Shown here: positions 13,201 to 23,260 of the stretch, piece by piece | Position numbering within the stretch: the first letter of the stretch is position 1 | Layout of the letters: each line of letters opens with the position of its first letter | Source: Diploscapter coronatus | Lineage: Eukaryota; Nematoda; Chromadorea; Rhabditida; Rhabditidae | Direction of reading: 5' to 3' | Assembly (NCBI GenBank): GCA_964036155.1 | Contig: OZ038423.1 | Location: 58,047,249 to 58,111,248, forward strand | DNA: 64,000 nt | Notes under the pieces: generated by a model | Told to the model about the DNA's origin: nothing | Seen by the model: only the letters and a program-made list of their open reading frames with translations | Database searches by the model: none | Translations under genes and position numbers: made by a program

Positions 13201-14720
13201 AGAGTGGTTGGTTGGTTGGTGGTGCTACTGCTCTAGCTGCTCGCTTGCTGCTGCTGCTGGCATTGCCGAGCTTTCGTCTCATTTTGGGGGATAACACCGG
13301 GGACGCACTAGTGTTTGGCTGCAAGGAGGAAATGGGGAAATCGAATAGATTGAAAAATTGGATTCGAAGAGCTGGCACGCTGCCACAAGGCCATTAATCC
13401 AACTACCTGGATACTTCGGCAGCAGACATCAAATTTTCGGCTCAGAAGCCCGAGAAGATGAGGGTCGCAAAATTCCGACAGAAATGTTGAAAGATCCGAA
13501 TGAGATTATCCTGGCATTTTCTCTGGAAGCGAAAAGGTTCCCCTCCCGATATATTCGAAAGATGTGCGTGTGGCGATGATGAGCGGGGAGACACGGGAAG
13601 AGGGGAAAGACAAATCAACGGCCCCTGGCTGCTTGCATGGCCGCGTGTGCCTCTCGTCTCGTCTCTTCACTTCCCTATTCTCTATCGCATTTGTTCCCCT
13701 TTGCTTCCTCTCAGCCTGTCTCCGGCGGCCCTGCTGCTTGCTGTTGTCTCTGTGTGTGTGTGAGTGCGTGTGTTCACACTACTCGTTTGGCTTCGAGCGC
13801 TATTCCTATCGACTGTTTTTGATAGAAAAATTCGGCTTTTCAGAGCAGTTTTGCGGGAAATCCCCAAGAAATAACGAGCAATAAATAAGAGACACGAGAA
13901 AAGCATACTCTAGTTTAGTGTGAGAGCACAAAGAACGATCACGCGTGGGTCCATTGTAACCCCGCTTTGAAAATATTGCATAGAATCGAAATTTCACTAT
14001 TTCAGGAACCAGTTTATAAAATCGTACTAAATTAACGACTTACGAAGATAATTGTTCTGGTAATTAACTGATGCAATTAGATGGGCTAATTAATCCTGTA
14101 ACTGGTAATTTAGTTGGTAGAAGGTGAAATTTTGAGGTCGGGGCCTTCAGAGCCAAATTTGGCGTTCAAGTTGGCCGGTCGGTGGTATGGACTAGGAGCT
14201 GACAACGAGAGCAGAGCAGCCAAGCCACAGCCACTGCAGAATGGGAGAAGGGGCCTCGGCACTGAAGGAGAAGAAGAAGAGGAGAGGGAGGAGAAATGGG
14301 GGAAGGAGGGAAAGAGACAGGACAGATGCAAAGCCGTTAGCAAGAAGAGGAAGATGGAGAAGAAAGGAGAAGGGGAGCGTGCGAATGCAAGCAGCAGCAG
14401 CAAAAGGAGCGGCTCGGGCAGACGAGAATGCTCCCGCAAGCAGCTCTCCTCGATCGAGACAAAAGCCCGAGGAGTCACTGAGCGACAGACAGACAAGCCA
14501 AGCAAGGCAAGAAAACCCGATAATTATAATGTCAGAGTAGCCTTGATCGGCTCTGCAATGCTCCAACCGAGAAATCTGCAAACCCGAAGAGAAATTCAAA
14601 TTTTTATTCGTCTCCGCGATTTCTCGCATATGTACTGAGTGGATATGAGGTATAGGTAGAGCTGCTCGAAGCTTGAAACAACGTTCGAACAACCCTGGTA
14701 TGAGCAAGTAGTAAGTAAAA
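10217..14720. other. Long low-complexity upstream region of flt-1
   Basis: 4.5 kb between the BAZ2-like start and the end of the next lectin gene. The plus strand is markedly purine-rich over long runs, with many microsatellites: alternating GC 10707-10720, (GA)n about 12061-12075, GATA repeats about 12108-12125, (CA)n about 12964-12976 and 13078-13092, GGTT repeats about 13206-13222, GCT repeats about 13248-13260, (TG)n about 13750-13762 and a CAG run about 14391-14402. Apparent ORFs are low-complexity Lys/Arg/Glu/Ser on one strand and Leu/Ser/Pro on the other, as expected by chance from such composition. It probably holds the flt-1 promoter and perhaps non-coding 5' exons; none could be fixed. 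Confidence 0.5.
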
Positions 14721-14778
14721 TTGGCCCCCTGTATTATACACCGTCGGTGTTCCAACGGTGTATAATACAGAGGGCCAA
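14721..14778. repeat. 24-bp near-perfect hairpin
   Basis: Left arm 14721-14744 and right arm 14755-14778 are reverse complements over 24 bp with one mismatch, around a 10-nt loop. It lies about 40 nt downstream of the stop codon of the minus-strand lectin gene ending at 14819, so it is probably in that 3' UTR. It could be a miniature fold-back element, a structured 3' UTR element or a small-RNA precursor. Confidence 0.85.
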
Positions 14779-14818
14779 TAAAATGTAATCTATATAATGC
14801 TGGATGTACAAATATGAT

Positions 14819-17332
14819 TTATGGGTTGAAACCGCTGGCGGGTGCTTTTTGGCAGAAGTAGTAACCACTCTGTCTACAGTCTATCGACACCCATTGGATG
14901 GTTCCGAGCTAAAAATCGAAATTTGTGAGTCTTTGAAAAGAAAATCTACGGGTTTGCTGAGCCACTTCATCACGAGACAATCCCCGTTTTTCGGATCGAT
15001 CGTGTCTCGATTCACTTCTGGGGGAATTCCCGAGAGAACCTTAACCTTCATCAGTTTGTGATTTAAATTGAAGGTGACGTTACAGCTCCGTTCTGCGTCA
15101 TGTATTTTTCCACAGTTGAGTTGTACCGGAATCCGAGCAGAATACCATATTCACCCAAGCCATTGTCTTCACCAATAGTTATTGGATCATCTAGGTTTCT
15201 GACGATATCCATGATTTTATTTTATTTATACCAAGAGTGGCCAGAAGATATGTCATATCTTTGAGATAAATTGGCGTCGCCAAAGTGCTATTTTCACACT
15301 TGGTATATTTATAGCTTGTTGGCATCAGGACGAGCCAGTAGGATCCTTGGAATATCATGAATTTGAAATTATAACAATTTTACCTCCAACTATATTTCCA
15401 GATTGAGCATCCCTAGAACAATACCAGCCACTATCGCATTCACAGTCGGCTAAAAATTATTTTTCCTTAATTTGTTTGGAATTGACTAACCTGAACAAAT
15501 TGCTTCGAAAAATGTCGCACCATTATAGTTCTCATCAGCGCCTTGCAAAATATGGCAATAGGCCGGATGTGGGACTAAATTGCATAGATTTGGACTTATG
15601 GCTACATCCGCTGACATTGGTTCTAAACTTTTCATTCGACTTGAAACTATGATGGATATTACCGAATACATGGATCTTTGCTTTTCCCGGACTTATGTTA
15701 TTCGTTATTATCTGGGAGTTGGTGTGATAACTAAACTTTTGATCACGAAGAAAATTGATTGTATTTACCTGAGTGAAGTTGCAAAAATAAACAATGTTCT
15801 TGGTCGAATATCCTCAATGTTTCTACGATTATTTATGTCGTCAAGTATTGTTGAAAGTGGGCTGAAACCTCATTTTTTCAAAATTAGGAGAAAGATTTTA
15901 CGATGTGAGATCAACAGGCTCTGGATAGTCAAAGTCGCTCTCTTCTAAGGTGACATTCAAATTTTCGAGCTCTTTATTCGAAAGTTGCTCAAATGTTCTG
16001 CACAATAGTATGGTTCCATTACCATGGTAGATCATTAGCGACATTCTCATGAAGGGCTAAAATAGCTTAAATTTAATGAAACTCAAAAGAAATACTGACA
16101 TTTTTCTGATCTGGGTCTGCTTTCTCGAGCAATAGTATCCGAGCGGATAAACTGTTACGTAGATTATTAAAAATCTAAACGAACAAATATCATCAGGGCG
16201 GCTAATAGAAAAAAAAACACCGGGACACCAGTTAGAAAAGACACCTGTTTTTCTAAGAAATAGTATGGGGAGGCAAGATAGGAAAAGAAAAAAAAAACTG
16301 GTGTCTTTTTCTAGGAGCCATCAGGGCTCGTACTAAAGTCCCACCTCGCGTGAACTAAGCCCCATTTCACACGAGGTTCAAGTAAGGTTTCACGCGATCT
16401 TTGATAAAAATTTCCATGACCTCTGAGAAAATGATAGTAAACGCTCTATAAAAGTCCATATGGGATAGTCGAGAAAGGTCACGCGAAGTTAGATCGCATG
16501 ATTTTTGAAGGTCAACTGAACCTCGAGTGAATCTCGCATGAACTATCGCATTAGCTTGCTTGAACCTAATTATACGGCAATTAGGCAATTAATTAATAGC
16601 TAACTTTTACATAGAATTGAAGCCAGAATCAATACCAAAGAACCCCATTTAAATTTGTCTCGTTTATTATTGCTTTTCTTTATGATTTTTTTACTCGCAT
16701 GAACCTCAGTTTTTCATAGCTCAGATGGAACTTGTGTGAACTAAAAGTTCGTGCGAGGAGGATTTAGTATGATCCCAGTTTGAGAATTTTCCATACCTGA
16801 TAAAAGTTATCGTAGCCCATTGCCTTGGAAACCTCAATCAGCACGTATAAATCGTCGTTGATAAATTGGGTCTGACATCCGTATTGGTTGCATTGACTCA
16901 AGAACGGTTCGAGTTGGGAGGGATTGTCGTAGGTCAGATTCGGGAATCGACTGGGTTTCATCGGACTTGACGTCGATGGCACGTCCATTTCACCGTACAT
17001 TATGTCTTGGCTTCCTAAAGTGAACATGGTATCGGGCGTTCTGTAACACAAGGCCTGAGATTATAACAATATTTAGCTAGCAATCATCTGTAAATTTTGT
17101 CATTCAGTACTAGTGTTATACAGCCAGTAGAGTATAATTTTTAAGATGTTGAAAGGAATTTAGGGAAAGAAATTTTTGACTTACTCCTCCGATGAATAGG
17201 ATTCTGCTTGTCGAAAATTTTGTTGTGATTAGGTTGGATTGCTGAAATCGACAAACCGAATAGCCAAATTAATAGAATCGGAAAAATAAATGCAAATTTT
17301 GATCGATCTTGTCTTAGGAGTCGAGGGACCAT
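14819..17332 (-). CDS. Secreted vWA + C-type lectin domain protein (array member 3)
   Basis: Third gene of the tandem array, minus strand. ATG proposed at 17332: a basic start then a hydrophobic stretch (FAFIFPILLIWLFGLSI), a signal peptide or signal anchor. The next exon (about 17051-16797) carries CQTQFINDDLYVLIEVSKAMGYDNFYQ, the first strand and metal-site loop of a vWA domain. Further vWA exons lie at about 16180-15690 (RMSLMIYHGNGTILL; RPRTLFIFATS). Then comes a CxC linker (DCECDSGWYC, about 15450-15390) and the lectin domain. Its last exons are solid and in frame: 15084-15190, 14950-15045 and 14819-14908, with GDCLVMKW and the closing IDCRQSGYYFCQK. Exon 1 to exon 2 phase is unresolved: the best donor, 17170s, is in the wrong phase for the obvious acceptor. 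Middle exons near 15500-15750 are provisional too. Ligand and calcium dependence unknown. Confidence 0.72.
16324..16776. mobile_element. MITE-like inverted-repeat element in lectin gene intron
   Basis: The ends are imperfect inverted repeats of about 31-33 bp: left 16324-16356, beginning GGGCTCGTACTAAAGTCCCA, and right 16746-16776. Copies of a short CTCGCRTGAAC-type motif recur inside in both orientations (about 16345, 16372, 16517, 16535, 16692). It has no coding capacity and sits within an intron of the vWA-lectin gene, as expected for a non-autonomous DNA transposon. Confidence 0.65.
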
Positions 17333-18216
17333 CGGGTAACCATCCCCGACTGACTAATGACCCGTATCGTGGTTCTCGCCAACCTAAAAATTTGACTTAA
17401 ACTATTTAAAGACATTAATAAAATCAAGATAATCACATAATTATGTGTGGTATATGATACCAGTATAATACAAATAATGTACATACAAAATAAATATACT
17501 TGAATTATATTATGCAAAAAGAGATCATAAATTTAGAGAGCGCAAGTAATTTCTCAAATTTGATGTTGGTGGGGTTTGAAACTTGTAAAGCTATTGCGAG
17601 ATCCCTTAAATACATGTATCAAAAAGAATTTCAATTTGGGCCAATTTAGCCCTCTAATTAACTCGATAGTTGCCCTTCCAAATGTCTTCGAAAATTCGTC
17701 AATAGAGATTTAAACTTTCAGAATATGGTCCTACACCCTGGTGGCTTAATTTTATCAAGTGCCGAAAATGGTCGCCTCTAGGGATCGGATTTTCGAGATT
17801 TTATCGAACCTTTAAATTCAAAAACAGATGTTTTCGTTGATTTTCCAGGGTTGACCGGACAGGGACCTTTGTAAAGCTTGAACTTCTCTACAAAAATCCT
17901 GTTCTCAAGTCATACCAAAATTTCAAATATTCTCAAGAATACGGTTCAAAAAATTCGCTAACGAAAATAATAACTTTTGAATTTTCACATTTGAGAATTT
18001 GCACTCTGCATAAATAAAAATAATATTGATGGTCGGATAGAGAATCCTAAGAACATTCCGCTTTAAAATGATAACTCGACTAGCAATTCTTTGAGAGTAT
18101 AATAATTGGTGATAAGAGGAGAGAGAAGTGCTCATCAATATTAGCAAATCAAGAGAGTTCAACAGCCACTCAATAGTTGCGTAATAATTCAATGCACTAT
18201 GCGAAGTAACCCGAAT
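17333..18216. other. Intergenic between lectin genes 2 and 3
   Basis: AT-rich spacer of 0.88 kb between two same-strand genes. No exon, repeat or RNA gene was recognised. It should contain the promoter of the downstream lectin gene. Confidence 0.45.
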
Positions 18217-20724
18217 TTAAATGCAATGAAACGTAGAGTCGCACGGTGGTACGATACAAATGTAGTGGAAGTTCGAGTTTTTCCCGTAAAATTTAAATTC
18301 GCCCTGATAATACACATATCCATCATCCTCTGCAGGCACTTCGCCCTCTGGGTCTTCTGGACAATTTTCCAGCTGAAAAACAATGTCCTGACTTTTCCTA
18401 CCTGAAAACTTACCACAGTACCGTCAGTCCAGGTGCAATTTTTCGATGTTTCATTATAAGTCAATCCAGCCCAGATTTTCTCATCGGTTACTAATATATT
18501 TTACCAAATATTATTTTAAAAACTTAAACGTTTACATTTATCAGCTAATTCTTGAAGATAGTGATATTTCGGAAGGAATAATGCCCCATGCATTTTTTGA
18601 CACATGTGAGTAGCATTTTCTAACGTAACCGCTATAATAGCTGAGTAGAGACATCCTAAATTAGTCTACCGTAAATAAATCTGGTAGTTATATTTAATTG
18701 AACCTCCAGTGGGAATATTATAAACTGGATCAACTTCGACTGGAGTTTCCCCAACATTATAGTAACAATTTGCTAGATATATCATGTTATAGTATAAAAT
18801 TGTGGTAAAATTTATATTACCAATCAATAAATTATTGGTAAGGTTCTGAATCCAATCATTGCTGTTTAAATCCATTAAATAATAATATTGAGGTGGTACA
18901 AGCTTTTGGATTAAAGGATTAGGAGTAAGCTGAGCGACTTCTAAAAGGCAAATTGTTGTTAAATTCGTGCAGAGTCTGCAAGCTCCGTCCACTTTATGAA
19001 GCAAAAATTGGTTAAATTTTTGGTCCCTCATTAATTAGGCAATTTCGTGGAAATTTTTCTTCTACAAATATTCAAATGAGCATTCGGGCAAACGATATGC
19101 ACCGTTAAAATGCTGTAAAAACAATCGAACTGTTCTGGAATCGTTTAAGTTTGTTCATCAAGCAAATTTCGCGTTTTTTGAATTATTCTATTCGAAAAGG
19201 GAATCTTCTTCAAAGCGCCTAGAAGTATGGTGTTCTCATTTTCCTGCATATTTTAGAACACAAATGGCCGGCAACGACATGTTTGAAGTTGCTATCTTCA
19301 AAAGTACGCAATGCACAACTTTTGACAGGAGCGTCAGTTTGGAAAAAAATGTTACATTTTTCCCAGAACTAGCTTAATTCAATTGTATGGGTTTTATCAA
19401 AACGGAGCCCTTAATTTCGAAAAATCACTTGCGGACCCTAAATTTATGATAATTCATACCATAGACCAAGAAAACCCCTCCATCCTCTCGAAATTTTTCT
19501 ATGGCATCGTTAGGGAGATATTGTTGGTTCAAGCTAAAAAATCAATTTAAATATTTTGCATACTAAAGTACCTTGCAACGAATAATACTATGACCATAGG
19601 ATAGAGGGGGTCGTGACTGTCTCCACTAAATTGGTTTACCGCGTATTTAATGGCTCTAATTAATATCAATAAAATAGTATTCTGGAATAGGCTCTTAGTC
19701 TTTTTACTCTATAATACCGATAGATTGACTATAGGTATCGTAATGCGGAATATTGCCACCATTCACTTGACCAAGGTCTATTAGATTGTTGATACTCGAA
19801 TCATAACTAACGACGCCTATTTGAGTTGACTAAAGTTAGCCTTTATCATTATTTAATGAAAAGTATACTCTATTGTTCTTCAGACTGGTGTTACCTAACC
19901 ACTCTGCGTCTATAGCTTGCGAGACACGCATTGGGACTAGGGAAAAAATAAGAGAACAGAGTGCAGAAAAGCAGAGTCATATCTTGGCAATGACCGATTA
20001 CTTGAGACAAAGTAAATGACACTGACTTTTAATGCGCGATAATTAGTGCGTTGTGTTGCAGCAGACTGTATGCTATTACATCATATACTCAAGGAATGAG
20101 GTAGACGACTATTTGTAAATGCGCAATGCACACGTTGCATAAGTTATTTCGTCTCAAGTTATCGGTCATTAGAAATAGTTAAGGCTCGCTGATCATGCAC
20201 TCATAGTCAGGGATGTTGGCGGATCGAAAAGTTGCGATTCCAACCCGACCCGTGATGCAATCGAAAATCTCGACCTGAGCCGGCCCAGCCCGAAATTTTG
20301 GATCGGGGTCAACATCGATCTGCGGGACAATAGAGAGTAAGGTAAGTGAGTAAATGAATGAACTTATAACTTACCCATAGGTTTATATCTTTACTGCCTA
20401 CTGTAAAATTATTACTTAATAGCTCATTCAACGAGTCAATTATCTAAATAATCCTTCTTCAATTATATTATTTAGAATATCAAACAGTATTTAACGTATA
20501 TTTCCCCATAGCACTAGATGATTCGAGTATAATCATAACATCGTTATATGATGTTTTAGAATTATTTTGGCATTCAAATTGAGGATAGTATGGTGGTGGT
20601 TCTTCCCCTTGCTGCTGAATATCACACTCTGAAAATATATCCTTAAAGCTGATAATAATGCTGAATTTTTACCTCCTAAATGTACCAATATAATTAACAT
20701 AGCGAGGATAATAGAATTAATCAT
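18217..20724 (-). CDS. Secreted vWA + C-type lectin domain protein (array member 2)
   Basis: Eleven exons on the minus strand give a predicted 350 aa in continuous frame: 20673-20724, 20486-20628, 20375-20443, 19767-19829, 19572-19681, 19460-19533, 18821-18940, 18704-18772, 18536-18655, 18414-18490 and 18217-18372. Starts MINSIILAMLIILVHLGG, a signal peptide. The vWA domain begins at NDVMIILESSSAMGKY and continues with TQIGVVSYDSSINNLIDLG, IKYAVNQFSG and KFREDGGVFLVY. An ANCYY linker follows, then a C-type lectin fold: GCLYSAIIAVTLENATHMC, KIWAGLTYN, CTWTDGTV, HYICIVPPC. The carbohydrate-site EPN/QPD plus WND pattern is not seen, so sugar binding is uncertain. Intron 3 (19830-20374) has been enlarged by inserted sequences. 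vWA-plus-lectin clec proteins are a large nematode family linked to the body surface and immunity; no specific orthologue is proposed. The exon at 19572-19681 depends on an 85-bp intron chosen to keep frame. Confidence 0.82.
19989..20170. mobile_element. MITE with 20-bp terminal inverted repeats
   Basis: Left end 19989-20008 (AATGACCGATTACTTGAGAC) and right end 20151-20170 are inverted copies with one mismatch. The 182-bp element has no ORF and lies in an intron of the vWA-lectin gene. A solo copy of the same end occurs at 52945-52964, which supports a dispersed family. Confidence 0.78.
20215..20320. repeat. GC-rich intronic insert resembling a vWA strand
   Basis: An unusually GC-rich block for this AT-rich intron, preceded on the minus strand by CCCGCAG. 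Translated on the minus strand it gives GRVGIATFRSANIP and then a stop, superficially like a vWA strand. The true vWA strand is in the exon at 19767-19829, and including this block would end the protein early. It is best treated as an inserted repeat or a dead exon. Confidence 0.4.
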
Positions 20725-20987
20725 AGGTATCCTAAAATTGGGGATATTCAATCATTGATAGTCAGTTTAGAAATATATCAACTGTCTATGACAGTATATC
20801 ATAAGAATAGCGTAACAGCATAAGAATCAAATATAATTTATGTGCACAGAAAAATATATACCCCTATGTATCGTAACCCGCATATTAAAATTATGAGGAA
20901 CATAATATCACCGGTAACTTGGACTTGTCGTGACGTTGCGACAAATCCAGATAGCCATAACACCCATATATATTTTAAAACATAAAA

Positions 20988-23260
20988 TTAATGAAGATAC
21001 GGATTTTTTTGAAAGTTCGAAGCGTCTATGGGGTTGGCTTCACATATGAACGAGGCTGGCCCTATACAGGGCACTGCCATACATCGATATTGATTTTGAA
21101 CATTGGTAAAAACAGCACAATTATCGTATTCGTTAACTTTGGTAGAAGTAATATTGCCACAATAATCGTTTGATGATAGCTAAATATTTTGATTATTAAG
21201 TACAGTGTATGATTTATAATCCAATATTTCAAGACTTCATTTTTCCATGTTTAACATTGCTATTAGAGTGACTAGTAATACATACTCATCATTATTAAAG
21301 TGATAAGATGTACATGCATGATCAAATAAAATTGCACATTACATGGACTATAATGACTACTGATAAAGGTTCTATGAAAACTATGAGTCATTGATAAATT
21401 GCTATCAAAGGTTGGAGAAGCTAAAATTTTTGTCGAAAATATTAACCAAGAAATATACCTGTTGACCATCACCCCATTTCCAAACTCCACCAATTTCGTG
21501 AAGATCGATCCAAATTGACTGATAATCCTTGAACCCCTTGTATATTGTAGCTGAAAAAATCAATATTACATTATTCAAAGAATTTTATCTTTAATTAAGC
21601 TTATTGGTTTTTTCAGCAAAGTATTCAATAATCGGCTAAAAATTAATACCGTTATCAAATTAGCGGCGAAATATGAAATATGACCCCACTGAAAGTTTTC
21701 GTATTAAAAGTCTTACAACTTAGTATGAATCCTGCTTTTGATTCATCTTTTAGCGACGCGACGTTAGCACCAATTCTTTGACAGGAAGAACTGGCGGTGT
21801 TAAATGAAGTCGCAGTAATTTGGAGGGAGTAGCACCCTAAAATATTAATTACAACTAATTTAATTACCTGCGATTTAATTACCTCCATCAGCATAGGAGC
21901 TATCGGCTACCGGCAATTCATAGTGATAAGCGCTCATAGGTGCATTGCAGAAACAATTTGCTAAATTGAAATTTCAGACATTTAATTTTTGCTTAAAATT
22001 ACCTCTCATAATAGCCTCCGAAACTTGAATAATAGAATCATTCGATAAACTCGAAATGTAGTACCTTTTCGAAGCGATTTTCTTGAAAAGTGATGACGCA
22101 TTGTCGATGTCTTGAATTAATTCTAAAAATTTAAACCTATAATGCGAACGAAGGTTTTCATTACGATAAACGATTATTTTTCCGCCGTTTTCCTTAAAAT
22201 TAGCTATTAGAGTATCCGAATATGAGCTAAACTATGAGCTTTTGTTAGCAAATGGTTGGTAATTGAATTGTTTACCTAACGGTTGAAGCCATGATCATTA
22301 TAACTTTTTGGGAGTCGACCCTATGAAGCTTGCTGTTACTAAACTGCAAAGCGGCATGTTTGATAGCGCTGAACTTTAAAGTGAAAATAAATTCATGATT
22401 ATAATGTTCATACTTGTCCAAGTTAATATTTATCGCATCCCTATCCATATTCTTCAAATTTGAAGATATGTTCAAGTTTTGAAGGACTGCTTGGTCAATG
22501 GAGCCTAGCTGATATAGATCTTCGACTTTATGCGAATACAAAATAATTCCCAATCGGGTACAATTCTAAAATTTACAGTAATCGCCATTTTGAAAGATGG
22601 AATTGGTTAGGACCCAGCCCTAAGGAAGGGTGTGGCGTCAATTTTCATATCTTGCTCACAATTTTATGGCTTAACTTTCGAGAAGCTGATAAGATCGCTG
22701 CCTTTTCGGTTGGTAATTAGAGTTTTAAAAATCGATATTGAAATTAAAATTACCGAAATTAGATCGAACTGATCGAATGTGCATAAAGTATAGTTGGAAA
22801 AGATCTCTTGGATTTGACCGGTCAACTTAATTATCACAACTTTAAAGAAATTATATAGTGTAAATTTACCACAGAAATTCCTTCCTCTCCTACAGCCCGG
22901 GTATATTCTAAAAGTATAATTATATCGTTCCAACTCGATTTCGTCGAGTTAATATCGCATAGATCTGGTGTCGTCAGGTATGGTTGAGTAGGTAGAACTG
23001 TTGTCGTCGTTTGGGGCGTCGTTGTCGATGACAATTCTTCTGTAGTCTCTATCGTTGTCGAGATTTTTGATTGTCGTCCTGTATTAGTGACGAGATTTGC
23101 TTGCGTGGTATCGACAGTCAGGTGCATAATAGCTGGAAACGTTGTCGGACGAGAGTTGACAAAAGCTAAATATGGGAAAACTTGTTTTTGATATTTAGAT
23201 AAATTATTTACCAATTAACGTAGAAATCAATAAAATATACAAAAATTTGTGCGAGTTCAT
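20988..23260 (-). CDS. Secreted vWA + C-type lectin domain protein (array member 1)
   Basis: Ten exons on the minus strand join in frame to a predicted 456 aa: 23212-23260, 22870-23165, 22754-22825, 22276-22565, 22165-22226, 22003-22122, 21883-21960, 21717-21836, 21459-21550 and 20988-21179. MNSHKFLYILLISTLIG is a clear signal peptide. A Thr/Ser-rich, probably O-glycosylated stalk follows (TTIETTEELSSTTTPQTTTT). The vWA domain starts at WNDIIILLEYTRAVGEEG and includes TRIGIILYSHKVEDLYQLGS, SAIKHAALQFSNSK, KVIMIMAST and NGGKIIVYQLIQDID. The ANCFC linker and lectin domain follow (GCYSLQITATSFNTASSSC, WIDLHEIGGVWKWGDGQ, NCAVFTN, CIGPASFIC). Same exon plan as the next gene, so the array arose by duplication. 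Its partner or ligand cannot be read from sequence. The metal site is non-canonical (see findings). Confidence 0.87.

Noticed and set aside
14114..14638. Long plus-strand ORF rich in Lys/Arg/Glu/Ser.
   Set aside because: Composition is explained by the purine-rich low-complexity DNA; no motif, no splice partners, and overlapping ORFs of similar length exist in other frames.
20215..20320. Possible extra vWA exon (GRVGIATFRSANIP) in the middle lectin gene.
   Set aside because: It duplicates a strand already encoded at 19767-19829 and leads straight to a stop; skipping it gives a continuous frame that aligns with the neighbouring paralogue.
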